A stretch of 33,699 nucleotides of DNA, from positions 1 through 33,699 of the forward strand of contig JAZBOH010000010.1 in the NCBI GenBank assembly GCA_036351055.1, read 5' to 3'. The DNA is from JABDPF01 sp036351055 (GTDB lineage: Bacteria; Pseudomonadota; Gammaproteobacteria; Xanthomonadales; SZUA-36). Below, one piece after another: positions 7,452 through 16,029 of the stretch. A program made the translations under genes and the position numbers. Numbering within the stretch: the stretch's first letter is position 1; every line of letters begins with the position of its first letter. Under the pieces are notes generated by a model. That model made no database searches. It was not told the origin of the DNA and saw nothing but the letters and a program-made list of their open reading frames with translations.

Positions 7452-7820
7452 TTACCTGAGCAATGTCGTTCCCGTCAGTTTCTTCCAGGCCATCAATGAC
7501 GCCTTGGCGAGCAATACCGACAGGCTGGCGATGTTATTGACCGGCATGAAGGCAAGCGCCAGCCAACCTTCGCCCAGTTCGACCAGTGGATTGGTGAAAA
7601 ATTGTGAGACCAGTACCGCAAACTCGAGCAAGGGCATGGCAAAGACCAGCCAGGCAAGCAGCAAAACGGCCAGGGACACCAGGACGCCGCCACCGATCAG
7701 GGTGTAATAACGGTTGCGGGTATGGGCCAGGATCTGAGCGGTCAGTGCCTCGTCCACCACGTCCTGTTTTGCCTCGTTAAACAGGGTTTGTAACAGCGGG
7801 TCGCGAAGTTCGGTCATCAT
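7452..7820 (-). CDS. Small membrane protein coupled to an ECF sigma gene
   Basis: The start at 7820 (ATGATG) overlaps the sigma gene stop by ATGA and has GGAG about ten bases upstream, within the sigma coding end. The 122-residue product has a short polar N-terminus (TELRDPLLQTLFNEAKQDVV), then three hydrophobic segments (TLIGGGVLVSLAVLLLAWLV; LLEFAVLVSQFF; LALAFMPVNNIASLSVLL), and a Lys-containing end. It occupies the anti-sigma position, but it has no cysteine and no zinc motif. The N-terminal 45 residues are short for a sigma-binding domain. An anti-sigma or co-regulator role is plausible inference; no family is recognised. Confidence 0.7.
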   Translation of the reverse strand: MMTELRDPLLQTLFNEAKQDVVDEALTAQILAHTRNRYYTLIGGGVLVSLAVLLLAWLVFAMPLLEFAVLVSQFFTNPLVELGEGWLALAFMPVNNIASLSVLLAKASLMAWKKLTGTTLLR

Positions 7821-8452
7821 GAGCTCTGCTCCTCGGTTTCCCCACCGTAGGCGGACAGTATGTCCTGCAATTGCCGGGCCCCGTTTCGAATGTGCGTTTT
7901 GACAGTGCCCAGTGGCATTTCCGTCATCTCGGCGATCTCGCGGTGGCTCATGCCTTCCTGGTAGGAAAGCACAACACACAGGCGCAATTTGGGTTGAAGT
8001 TTTGCCAGCGCCCGGTCGAGGTCCATGCTGACCCCCGGGGTTTCCTTGCTCGGCTTTTCCGTACCCGCGAGTTCTCCCGCGCCGCGCAAGGCATCATTTT
8101 TGCGGATGTAATGCAACCAGGTCGTCACCGCGAGGCGCTTCAGCCAGGCACCAAAGGCACTCGGCTTTTTCAGCTTGCGGATATTGAGCCAGACTTTCAG
8201 AAACACCTGCTGGACCAGGTCGTCGGCCAGCGTGTAGTCGTTGCAACAGCGCCTCATCAGGTTGCGCACCTGCGCTTGCCGGCGCCGCACCAGTTCCCCG
8301 AAGGCGCCCCGGTCGCCCGTGCGCGCCAGGCTCACCAGGTAAGCCTCGGGGCAATCCGGGTAAAAGTCCTGTGCCTGCTGCACGGTCACGATGGGTGGCC
8401 CTGGCTCAGCGTCGCCCGTGGCTCCTATGGATTCTCGTCTTCCGCGTACCAC
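7817..8452 (-). CDS. ECF-type RNA polymerase sigma factor
   Basis: The 211-residue protein has sigma region 2 at about 40-117 (YLVSLARTGDRGAFGELVRR; YTLADDLVQQVFLKVWLNIR; FGAWLKRLAVTTWLHYIR). Region 4 is at about 150-200 (LQPKLRLCVVLSYQEGMSHR, EIAEMTEMPLGTVKTHIRNG). The chosen ATG lies 28 bases inside the end of the upstream gene (8425-8844), and the stop overlaps the downstream gene by ATGA. All three genes therefore read as one operon. The first 25 residues (MVRGRRESIGATGDAEPGPP) look unstructured, so a later start is possible. It differs clearly from the sigma factor at 1924. Confidence 0.9.
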   Translation of the reverse strand: MVRGRRESIGATGDAEPGPPIVTVQQAQDFYPDCPEAYLVSLARTGDRGAFGELVRRRQAQVRNLMRRCCNDYTLADDLVQQVFLKVWLNIRKLKKPSAFGAWLKRLAVTTWLHYIRKNDALRGAGELAGTEKPSKETPGVSMDLDRALAKLQPKLRLCVVLSYQEGMSHREIAEMTEMPLGTVKTHIRNGARQLQDILSAYGGETEEQSS

Positions 8453-8844
8453 CGTTTCGCCACGGCGGCTGCGATAAAGAATCCGATGCCCAGGCAGGCA
8501 ACCAAGCCTGCCACACCCATCAGGGGCAGGTAGGCCTCGGGGACCTGCATGCCAAGCACTTTACCCAGGACTGCCAGTCCAATCGCCGCGGGCAGCAGGA
8601 TCATCCCGGTAATGCTGAATGCCCTGTCGAGCCGGTCGGTCTTGTCGGCGCCAATCGACAGCAGCTTGTCCATCTTCGCGTCGTCTATCCTCTGACCGCT
8701 TTCAAACAGTCGGCGGATCGTCTCCTGCTGGGCTTCCTTTTTGCGGATGTCGTACCAGATCCCGGCCACCACGACCGAGGCGATAAAACCCCAGAATGCC
8801 AGTGCCGCCAAGCCTGCACCCAAACTGAAACTTTGCATTTCCAT
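8425..8844 (-). CDS. DUF6249-like membrane protein, first gene of an ECF operon
   Basis: The 139-residue protein has three hydrophobic segments: residues 10-30 (LAALAFWGFIASVVVAGIWY), about 80-97 (SITGMILLPAAIGLAVLG) and about 107-128 (LPLMGVAGLVACLGIGFFIA). Between the first two is a charged helical stretch (RKKEAQQETIRRLFESGQRI). This layout matches the DUF6249 type of small inner-membrane proteins often found next to ECF sigma genes. An ATTTTAGGAGATGG-type ribosome site (AGGAG) precedes the ATG. Its 3' end overlaps the sigma gene by 28 bases. A role in signal sensing is guesswork. Confidence 0.75.
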   Translation of the reverse strand: MEMQSFSLGAGLAALAFWGFIASVVVAGIWYDIRKKEAQQETIRRLFESGQRIDDAKMDKLLSIGADKTDRLDRAFSITGMILLPAAIGLAVLGKVLGMQVPEAYLPLMGVAGLVACLGIGFFIAAAVAKRWYAEDENP

Positions 8845-8934
8845 CTCCTAAAATTGTACGGTTTCACTATTAATGATCCCGCCAGAACCGGATTGGATGT
8901 TCGGATATTGGTTTTTCTATTCCACCGGGTGAAT

Positions 8935-10161
8935 CTAGCCCGGATGGTCGGGCGTCGCCACCAGCAAGGTCAAGAGAACCGAAATCGTGGTGAGGATGGC
9001 GAATCCAGCCGTCATCGGGCCCAGGGTGCCGTCATAGGCGTGTCCAATCACGTAACCCAGGCCAACCGCCATCAGGGTGGTGGACGTCCCGATGATTGCC
9101 GCGGCCGAACCGGCTACGTGCCCCAGTTGTTCCATGGCCATCGCGTTGATGTTGCCGAAGACCACGCCGATGAAAAAGAACCACGCTACGCAGACCGTCA
9201 TGAACTGCCACAGCGGCGGATGGCCGTCCCCCAGCCAGCTGATCAGGAAGAGCAGCCAGGACAATGCCGTGATCGCGTACAGGGCCCGGTAGGTCAGCGC
9301 GTGCATGCCGAAACGCATCACCAGGTTGCCGTTGATGATGGCCGCGATTCCGGCGGAAAATGCCAATCCGCCAAAAAACAGCGGGAACAGTTTTCCCAGG
9401 CCGTACTGGACCTGGAAGATCTGCTGGCAGGAGTTGAGGTAACCCATGAACCCGCCAAACACGCTGCCGGCCACCAGGGTGTAAACCATCGCCGGCACGT
9501 TCCTCACGACTTCCAGGAAGCCCTTGCCGATACTGACCATGGTGAACGGCCGCCGCTGCTCCGCCAGCAGGGTCTCCGGTTGGCGGTAACTGAACCAGGC
9601 CTGCACCAGCAGGCTGAACACGATGATAAAGCCAAAGATGGCCTGCCAACCGCTGAACAGCAGAATGCCCTGCCCCACGGCGGGTGCAAGAATCGGCACC
9701 AGGATAAACACGGTCATGATGAAAGACATGATGCGGGCCATTTCGGAACCGTGGAATCGGTCCCGTATCAATGCCATGGCCACCGTGCGCGGTCCCGCGG
9801 CGCCAAAGCCCTGCAGGAAACGCCCCAGGAGCATCACCGTGAAACTCTCGGCAAACATTGAAACCAACAGGCCGGCGACCAGGATGGCATAGCCCGCGTG
9901 GATGGCCGGCTTGCGTCCGACAGAGTCTGACAGGGGCCCGTAGAACAACTGACCGAGGGCCAGGCCAATGAACATCAGCGAAATGATCAGCTGTGTCTCG
10001 TTGCTGGATCCAATCGCAAGATCACGCGCCATGTCCGGGAAAGCGGGCAGCATGGCGTCGATGCATAAAGCCACCAGTGACATGGTCGCGGCCATCAGCA
10101 AAACGAACTCGACGATGCTGGCCGGCCCGAGGTCGTGGACCTGTTGCTTATCCGGTTTCAT
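8935..10161 (-). CDS. MFS multidrug exporter, Bcr/CflA type
   Basis: The 408-residue protein has twelve predicted membrane segments and the drug:H+ antiporter-1 (12-TMS) pattern. The first helix carries a conserved acidic site (ALCIDAMLPAFPDMARDL), MFS motif A reads GPLSDSVGRKP between helices 2 and 3, and GRFLQGFGAAGPRTVAMALI is the helix 4 pattern of Bcr/CflA proteins. The family exports compounds such as bicyclomycin or chloramphenicol using the proton gradient; the actual substrate is unknown. It starts 35 bases after the recQ stop on the same strand, so the two may be co-transcribed. The ribosome site is weak. Confidence 0.9.
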   Translation of the reverse strand: MKPDKQQVHDLGPASIVEFVLLMAATMSLVALCIDAMLPAFPDMARDLAIGSSNETQLIISLMFIGLALGQLFYGPLSDSVGRKPAIHAGYAILVAGLLVSMFAESFTVMLLGRFLQGFGAAGPRTVAMALIRDRFHGSEMARIMSFIMTVFILVPILAPAVGQGILLFSGWQAIFGFIIVFSLLVQAWFSYRQPETLLAEQRRPFTMVSIGKGFLEVVRNVPAMVYTLVAGSVFGGFMGYLNSCQQIFQVQYGLGKLFPLFFGGLAFSAGIAAIINGNLVMRFGMHALTYRALYAITALSWLLFLISWLGDGHPPLWQFMTVCVAWFFFIGVVFGNINAMAMEQLGHVAGSAAAIIGTSTTLMAVGLGYVIGHAYDGTLGPMTAGFAILTTISVLLTLLVATPDHPG

Positions 10162-10196
10162 GTTGCATACACGCCCTGTACCGAGCGCTAACGATG

Positions 10197-11990
10197 TCAG
10201 AAAGCCCCTGCGTTCGCAATGACTTCGAGGAAGGCTCTTCCGTATCGCTCCAGCTTGGCCTTGCCAACGCCGTTGATGGCCAGGAACTCTTCCTCGCTGG
10301 CCGGCTTGGCGCGTGACATTTCGACCAGCGCCGCATCGCCAAATACGATGTAGGGCGGAACACCGGCCTCTTCCGCCAGGCGTCTGCGCAGGGTTCGCAG
10401 TTGTTCGAACAATTCCTGGTCGGGCGGCCCAAGCTCCAGCGCGATGGCCGGCTTTTTTTTGACTTTCTCCTTGATGCGTGGGCGCGCCAGTTCCACCGTG
10501 TCACCGCCACGCAGCACTTTCAGCGCCTCCGGGGTCAGCTTGAGAACCGAAAACGCGGCGATATCCTGGACAAGAAAACCGCGGTGGATCAACTGCCGGG
10601 TTATCGACATCCACTCGGCGTGCGAATACTCCATGCCGATGCCGTAGGTGGAAAGGTTCTCGTGGCCAAACTTGCGGATGCGCTCATTGTCAGCCCCGCG
10701 CAGCACGTCCACCACGTGCTTCATGCCGAAGGACTGCCGCACGCGGTAGACGCAGGACAGCACCTTGCGCGCGGCCTCGGTACCGTCGAACCGCTCGGGC
10801 GGATCGAGGCAGACGTCGCAATTCCCGCAATCCTCTTCCAGGTGCTCACCCAGGTAACCGAGCAATACGCGGCGGCGGCAGGACTGGCTCTCGGCGAAGC
10901 CCACCATCGCGTTGAGCTTGTGCATCTCGACGCGCTTCTGGTTCTCATTCTGGCCCTGTTCCATCTGGTAGCGCGCCATCGCGGCATCCTGGGTTCCAAA
11001 CAGCAACAGGGCCTCGGCCGGCAGGCCATCGCGGCCGCCGCGACCGGTCTCCTGGTAGTAGCCTTCCAGGTGGCGCGGCATATCGTAGTGCACCACGAAG
11101 CGCACATTGGGCTTGTCGATCCCCATGCCAAAGGCCACCGTGGCCACCACGATGGAAACGTCATCACGCAGGAAGCGTTCCTGCACGTCCTTGCGGGTCT
11201 CTGCAACGAGGCCGGCGTGGTAGGCGGCCGCGGAAATCCCGCGGTCGGCAAGGTGGTCCGCGACCTCCTCCACCCTTTTACGTGAAAGCGCGTAGATGAT
11301 GCCGGACTCGCCTTCGCGCCCCTCGAGGAACCGCAGCAGTTGCGCGTGGGGCTGGTGTTTTTCCAGCACGGTATAGCGGATATTGGGCCGGTCGAAGCTG
11401 GTGATGAAGGTACGTGCCTCGCCCAGGCCAAGCACCTGCAGGATATCGCTCCGGGTCTGCGGGTCGGCAGTCGCCGTCAGGGCGATGAACGGCGTACCCG
11501 GGAAGTGTTCGCGCAATTCACCCAGCGCCACGTACTCGGGGCGGAAATCATGGCCCCACTGCGAAACGCAGTGCGCCTCGTCGATCGCGATCAGCGAAAT
11601 CCGGGTGGATTGCAGGCTGTGCAGGAAGGCAGGTTTCATCATGCGTTCCGGGGCCACGTACAGCAGGTCCAGGCTTCCGCTGTGTAAGGCCTCATGCACA
11701 TCGCGGGCTTCCCCGGCGGACAGGTTGCTGTTGTACATCGCCGCCCTCACGCCGTTGGCGCGCAGGGCGTCGACCTGGTCCTTCATCAGCGAGATCAGCG
11801 GCGAAATGACGATCGCCAGCCCCGGCCGGTGCAGGGCCGGGAGTTGGTAACACAGTGACTTTCCGCCCCCGGTAGGCATCAGCACGAAGGCATCCCGGCC
11901 GGTCACGACCTGCTGGATGATTTCCTCCTGGAAAGGCCGGAAATCCTGCAGGCCAAAAACCTGCTGCAGCGATTCGCGGATTTCATTCAT
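10197..11990 (-). CDS. recQ: ATP-dependent DNA helicase RecQ
   Basis: This 597-residue protein has the full RecQ layout. Motif 0 is near residue 12 (FGLQDFRPFQEEII), Walker A is MPTGGGKSLCYQLPA, and the DEAH box reads DEAHCVSQWGHDFR. The helicase C lobe has ATVAFGMGIDKPNVRFV and QETGRGGRDGLPAEAL. A RecQ zinc site follows (CRRRVLLGYLGEHLEEDCG and NCDVC), then the winged helix, and a complete C-terminal HRDC domain (about 525-592, FEQLRTLRRRLAEEAG to KAKLERYGRAFLEVI). RecQ unwinds DNA 3'-5' in recombination and fork repair. Length is typical. A perfect TATAAT -10 hexamer lies at 12019-12024 upstream. Confidence 0.97.
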   Translation of the reverse strand: MNEIRESLQQVFGLQDFRPFQEEIIQQVVTGRDAFVLMPTGGGKSLCYQLPALHRPGLAIVISPLISLMKDQVDALRANGVRAAMYNSNLSAGEARDVHEALHSGSLDLLYVAPERMMKPAFLHSLQSTRISLIAIDEAHCVSQWGHDFRPEYVALGELREHFPGTPFIALTATADPQTRSDILQVLGLGEARTFITSFDRPNIRYTVLEKHQPHAQLLRFLEGREGESGIIYALSRKRVEEVADHLADRGISAAAYHAGLVAETRKDVQERFLRDDVSIVVATVAFGMGIDKPNVRFVVHYDMPRHLEGYYQETGRGGRDGLPAEALLLFGTQDAAMARYQMEQGQNENQKRVEMHKLNAMVGFAESQSCRRRVLLGYLGEHLEEDCGNCDVCLDPPERFDGTEAARKVLSCVYRVRQSFGMKHVVDVLRGADNERIRKFGHENLSTYGIGMEYSHAEWMSITRQLIHRGFLVQDIAAFSVLKLTPEALKVLRGGDTVELARPRIKEKVKKKPAIALELGPPDQELFEQLRTLRRRLAEEAGVPPYIVFGDAALVEMSRAKPASEEEFLAINGVGKAKLERYGRAFLEVIANAGAF

Positions 11991-12018
11991 GGGATTATCT
12001 GCACCGGGAAAGGGGGCA

Positions 12019-12024
12019 ATTATA
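12019..12024 (-). promoter_or_regulatory. Candidate -10 element (TATAAT) for recQ
   Basis: Read on the minus strand, TATAAT is a perfect consensus hexamer 29 bases before the recQ start codon. No good -35 hexamer stands 16-18 bases away, so the promoter call rests on the -10 only. Confidence 0.45.
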
Positions 12025-12099
12025 AGTGAGACAACAAAAGATTTTGTCGGAATTCGGCGCCGCGTTGCGAGGGAATCGACAGTTCTTTAAACTCGCCGG

Positions 12100-12645
12100 A
12101 TGAAACGGTCCTACACCAATGGCCTGGTCGGCCGCGTTGCGCCCCTTGTCTGCCTGCTTTTGAGTTCCGGCGCATTTGCTGCCGGCTCGCTGCTGCTGCC
12201 ACCCGAAATCGCCAATGCCACCATCAACGGCACCGAGTATGCACCCGTCACGCTGCGGGACGGAACCTGGGAAGGTGAACCCTGGGTCGAAGGCGGAGCG
12301 TCCCGACCGCGGGTCGGCCTGGCCGGTGATTTCATCCTGCTCGGGGATATCGACGGCGACGGCGTCGACGAAGCGGTGGTGCTTGTCTGGCAGAGTTCAG
12401 GCGGCTCCGGCACCTTCAACTACATTGCCCTGATGGATCAAGACGAAAATGGCATGCAGAATACCGCGACAACACCACTCGGCGACCGCGTCAAGGTGCT
12501 TGGGGGCTCCATCCAGGAAAACCTGCTGGAACTGCAGGTGATCGAACACGACGAAGACGACCCTGCATGCTGCCCCACGCGCGAGACAACACGCTACTAC
12601 GACTCAGAACTCCAGGCCACCGAGCCTGCAAACAGGAAACCGTAA
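12100..12645 (+). CDS. Exported protein with an acidic DxDGDG loop, function unknown
   Basis: A signal peptide (VAPLVCLLLSSGAFAAG, cleavage near residue 28) precedes about 150 mature residues. A calcium-loop-like motif, GDIDGDGVDEAVVL, lies at 82-95 and recalls FG-GAP or EF-hand loops. Two adjacent cysteines (PACCPTRE) are near the C-terminus. The protein ends in TAATG shared with the peptidase start, so the two genes are coupled by a one-base overlap. It is divergent from recQ across a gap of about 110 bases. No family is recognised; a periplasmic location is likely. Confidence 0.7.
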   Translation: MKRSYTNGLVGRVAPLVCLLLSSGAFAAGSLLLPPEIANATINGTEYAPVTLRDGTWEGEPWVEGGASRPRVGLAGDFILLGDIDGDGVDEAVVLVWQSSGGSGTFNYIALMDQDENGMQNTATTPLGDRVKVLGGSIQENLLELQVIEHDEDDPACCPTRETTRYYDSELQATEPANRKP

Positions 12646-14369
12646 TGATGACAGAATCAAACAGGCCCGGCCCCATATGGGCCGTGCTCGCCGCCGCCGT
12701 CCTGCTTGGCGCCTGCTCAAACGAGGAACCCGCACCGGCCGTCGACGCGAAGCCCGAAACGGCGGCCGAGTCAACGGCACAGGATGACCCGATCACCGCC
12801 GGCGTCGAAGCCATGACCGAGGCCGCCTACCGCCGCCACGTGGAAACACTCGCCTCGGATGCATTTGGCGGCCGTGCGCCGGCCTCGCCGGGCGAGGAGC
12901 TGACGGTGTCCTACCTGGTCGAGCACTTTAAAAGTGTCGGACTGGAACCCGGCAACGGCGACAGTTACACGCAGGATGTACCGCTGGCCTGGGTAGAGAC
13001 GGTCAACAGACCGGACCTGGTGTTCAGCGGTGGTGAGGGCGAGGACCTGGTACTGGCCTACGGATCCGACCAGGTGGTCTGGAGCCGCCGGCAGGTGACG
13101 GAAGCGAAACTGGCGAATTCCGAAATGATCTTTGTTGGTTATGGCATCAACGCACCGGAGCGAGGCTGGAACGACTACGAAGGCATCGATGTCAGCGGTA
13201 AAACCGTGGTGATGCTGGTCAACGATCCCGGTTTCGCCACCCAGGACCCGGACCTGTTCAACGGCAATGCCATGACCTACTACGGCCGCTGGGACTACAA
13301 GTTCAGCGAGGCCGCCAGCCGGGGAGCAGCCGGCGCCATCATCGTTCACGATACGCTGCCAGCCGCCTATGGCTGGAACACGGTCGAAAACAGCTGGACC
13401 GGACCACAGTTCGACATGGTCCTGGCAGACCAGGGTGAATCCCTGGCTGCCGTCGAGGGCTGGATTCAGAAAGAACACGCCGAAACGCTCTTCCGCAAGG
13501 CCGGGCTCGACCTGGACGAGATGTACGAGAGAGCAAAGCGCCCGGGATTCACAGCTGTGCCGATGAACGTACTTGCATCGGCCGAGATCGAGAGCGCGAC
13601 CGAGAACGTGCTCTCACGCAACGTCGCCGCGATTTTGCGCGGCAGCGAGGCGCCCGATGAAGTCTTTATCTACATGGCCCACTGGGACCACCTGGGCACG
13701 GATCCGAAACTGGAAGGCGACCAGATTTACAACGGCGCGCTGGACAACGCCAGTGGCACCGCAGCGCTGATGGAAATCGCAAAAGCTTACGCCACCCTGC
13801 CCCAGGCGCCGCGCCGCACTGTTCTGTTCCTGGCCCTGACCGCCGAGGAGCAGGGTCTGCTGGGCTCCCTGTACTATGCGTCCAACCCGCTGTTCCCGCT
13901 GGAGAACACCGTGGGCGGCCTGAACATGGACGGCATGAACAACTTCGGCGCCACGCGCGATATCACCGTGATCGGCCTGGGTATGAGCGACCTGGACAGT
14001 TACCTGCAGGCCGCGGCGGCCGCCCAGGAGCGCGTGCTCGAAGGTGACCGCGAATCCGAGAAGGGTTATTACTACCGCTCTGATCACTTTGAGCTGGCCA
14101 AGGAGGGCGTTCCGATGCTCTACCCCAAACGCGGTTACAACGACCGCGAAAAAGGCGTCGCCTACGGCATGGAGAAATCACGGGAGTTCACCCGCGACCA
14201 TTACCACCGCGTATCCGACGAATACGACCTGAGCTGGAACGTCGACGGTGCGATGGAAGACATGGAGGTGTTTTTCAGGACCGGCCTCGACATCGCCAAC
14301 AGCGACGCTTGGCCGAACTGGAAGGAAGGCACCGAGTTCCGGGCCAAGCGGGACGCGCTTCTGAAATAA
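12645..14369 (+). CDS. M28-family metallopeptidase, lipoprotein
   Basis: The start at 12645 (ATGATG; the second ATG is equally possible) is chosen because a lipoprotein signal follows: IWAVLAAAVLLGAC with the lipid-bearing Cys at 24. After an N-terminal region (YRRHVETLASDAFGGRAPAS) comes a PA-like insert (about 150-260). The two-zinc catalytic domain shows AHWDHLG, GALDNASG, TAEEQGLLGS, NMDGMN and YYRSDHFEL, which match the five ligand positions and catalytic Glu of clan MH aminopeptidases. It probably removes amino acids from peptides in the periplasm or at the outer membrane. A much longer frame from 12567 is rejected because it lies inside the preceding gene. Confidence 0.93.
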   Translation: MMTESNRPGPIWAVLAAAVLLGACSNEEPAPAVDAKPETAAESTAQDDPITAGVEAMTEAAYRRHVETLASDAFGGRAPASPGEELTVSYLVEHFKSVGLEPGNGDSYTQDVPLAWVETVNRPDLVFSGGEGEDLVLAYGSDQVVWSRRQVTEAKLANSEMIFVGYGINAPERGWNDYEGIDVSGKTVVMLVNDPGFATQDPDLFNGNAMTYYGRWDYKFSEAASRGAAGAIIVHDTLPAAYGWNTVENSWTGPQFDMVLADQGESLAAVEGWIQKEHAETLFRKAGLDLDEMYERAKRPGFTAVPMNVLASAEIESATENVLSRNVAAILRGSEAPDEVFIYMAHWDHLGTDPKLEGDQIYNGALDNASGTAALMEIAKAYATLPQAPRRTVLFLALTAEEQGLLGSLYYASNPLFPLENTVGGLNMDGMNNFGATRDITVIGLGMSDLDSYLQAAAAAQERVLEGDRESEKGYYYRSDHFELAKEGVPMLYPKRGYNDREKGVAYGMEKSREFTRDHYHRVSDEYDLSWNVDGAMEDMEVFFRTGLDIANSDAWPNWKEGTEFRAKRDALLK

Positions 14370-14379
14370 GCCGTGGCTG

Positions 14380-14418
14380 CAGGGGCGATGTGAGGCGAGA
14401 CTCACGCCGCTCCTACAT
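14380..14418 (-). repeat. REP-like palindrome with GTAGGAGC head
   Basis: Read on the minus strand, GTAGGAGCGGCGTGAG is followed by a loop and CTCACATCGCC, forming an imperfect hairpin: GTGAG pairs with CTCAC, and GGC with GCC across a two-base bulge. The GTAGGAGCGGC head and the hairpin match REP elements of Pseudomonas- and Xanthomonas-type genomes. It lies between convergent genes and contains the stop codon of the flavoprotein gene. Confidence 0.5.
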
Positions 14419-16029
14419 CAGAATCTTTCGCAGCAGCATCCAGCCCTTGAGCCCGCCCAACTGGGAGGCGGTCAGCAAGCCCCCGATCATCGCACCGACC
14501 ACGCCGCAACTCAGTATGTCCTGGCCGGTGAGGTACAGGCCTGGAATTTCCGTTTTCGGTTTCAGCCAGTCCTGCTCGAAACGTTGCGGGTCATGGTCCA
14601 GGCCGTAAATTTCACCCTTGCTGTAACGGCAGAAATAATCGGTAGAGAGAGAGGTCGACAGTTCGTAATAGTCCACCTTGCCTTCCAGTTGCGGCATTTT
14701 TTTATAGAGTGCTTTCAACAGGCGCTGCGACAGGCGCTCCTTCAATTCTTCATAATCATCCCCGCGTTTGCCCCAGGGCTTGTCGGCCCAGGATTCGAAC
14801 CACTCATGCGGTCCGGGCGCCACGATTTCGATGGTGGCACGGCCCGGATAACGCTGCGTAAAGCTGGGATCCTTGGCGGACGGGAAGGAAATGTACACGA
14901 GGGGAAATTCCGCCTCGGGATCGTTGTCGAATGCCGCCAATTCTTTCTCGTAATGCTCGCTGGGATAAATCCAGAAGTTGGTTTTTGGCAGGCCCAGTTC
15001 TTCCGCGGTCTCCTGGAGCCCGATGTACAGGCAAATACTCGCCATTGAGGGACGCACCTGTTGCAGGCGCTCCAGGTAAAGTCGACGCTGCGGCACAGAG
15101 TCATCAAGCAGTGTTTCAAAGGTATTGATCACGCCGGCGTTGCTGATGATGACTGGCGCCTCTATCAAGTTCCCGTCCGCCATCAGTACACCTTCAGCCC
15201 CCCTTTTATCTACCTGGATTTTTTCAACGGAAGCATAGGTGAATACCTCTCCTCCCGAAGCCTGGATGACCGGGATAATGGTTTCCGCCATGCGCGAAGC
15301 ACCGCCCACCGGGTAATAACCGCCATGCATGTAGTGTTGCGCGATCAGGCTGTGGATCATGAAACTGGATCGGGCCGGCGGCAGGCCGCAGTCACCCCAT
15401 TGCGTGGTCAGTACCGCGATCAGTTTCTGGTTGGAGGTCAGGCTTTCCAGCACTTCACGCGTGGTGGCGTTGACATAGGCGGGAGTGTTCTTTTCCTGGT
15501 AGGCCGCCACCCGCCTTGCCAGCCAGCCGGGAAGGATTTTCATCAGGGTATGCAGACGCACAGCCGAGCGGGTCGCCCGCATATAGGACAGGTAGCTGTC
15601 GATGGCCTGTTCCTCTTCGGGAAAAGCTCCGACCAGGGCGTCCCGGTAAGCCGGCTTTCCGGCAACCAGGTCATGATGTTCGTCACCGAGGAAAACGCGG
15701 TCGAAATGGTCGTCCATCGCGGCCCACTCCAGCTTTCCACCGCTGATGTGGTCAAACAGGCGCCGCCCGGCGGTGCGTCCGCTGCCCATATCGCCGATGT
15801 AGTGCACCCCGACGTCCCATTCATAACCGTTGCGGTCGTAACTGTGGGTGAAGCCGCCGGCCGTGTAGTGCTGCTCCAGGACGCAGACCTTCTTGCCCAT
15901 TTTTGAAAGGCAGGCGGCGGCGGTCAGGCCGCCGATACCGGAACCGACCACCAATACATCGTAGGGCCCGTCGAGCCGGTTGTACCGGTAACGCCGACCA
16001 ACGCGAATTGTGCTCGGTTTTTTGCTCAT
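14413..16029 (-). CDS. FAD-dependent oxidoreductase, retinol saturase / phytoene dehydrogenase-like
   Basis: The 538-residue protein opens with a Rossmann FAD site (YDVLVVGSGIGGLTAAACLS, GSGIGG at 29-34), the conserved Glu52 for ribose, and the family stretch EQHYTAGGFTHSYDRNGYEW followed by DVGVHYIGDM. It ends in a second FAD region (GLYLTGQDILSCGVVGAMIG). This combination is typical of all-trans-retinol 13,14-reductase-like and carotenoid isomerase-like flavoproteins. Substrates are lipophilic polyenes, but the true substrate here is unknown. The ATG overlaps the GH3 stop by ATGA, so it is co-translated with the glucan locus although its chemistry looks unrelated. The stop codon sits in a REP-like element. 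Confidence 0.88.
   Translation of the reverse strand: MSKKPSTIRVGRRYRYNRLDGPYDVLVVGSGIGGLTAAACLSKMGKKVCVLEQHYTAGGFTHSYDRNGYEWDVGVHYIGDMGSGRTAGRRLFDHISGGKLEWAAMDDHFDRVFLGDEHHDLVAGKPAYRDALVGAFPEEEQAIDSYLSYMRATRSAVRLHTLMKILPGWLARRVAAYQEKNTPAYVNATTREVLESLTSNQKLIAVLTTQWGDCGLPPARSSFMIHSLIAQHYMHGGYYPVGGASRMAETIIPVIQASGGEVFTYASVEKIQVDKRGAEGVLMADGNLIEAPVIISNAGVINTFETLLDDSVPQRRLYLERLQQVRPSMASICLYIGLQETAEELGLPKTNFWIYPSEHYEKELAAFDNDPEAEFPLVYISFPSAKDPSFTQRYPGRATIEIVAPGPHEWFESWADKPWGKRGDDYEELKERLSQRLLKALYKKMPQLEGKVDYYELSTSLSTDYFCRYSKGEIYGLDHDPQRFEQDWLKPKTEIPGLYLTGQDILSCGVVGAMIGGLLTASQLGGLKGWMLLRKILM

Noticed and set aside
8371..9861. Long plus-strand open frame of 496 codons
   Set aside because: It lies antisense to the MFS exporter and the sigma operon, has Gln/His/Arg-rich low-complexity content, and shows no domain.
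14785..14805. Minus-strand GGTTCGAATCC, resembling a tRNA T-arm
   Set aside because: It codes for WFES in the flavoprotein, and no cloverleaf or acceptor stem surrounds it.
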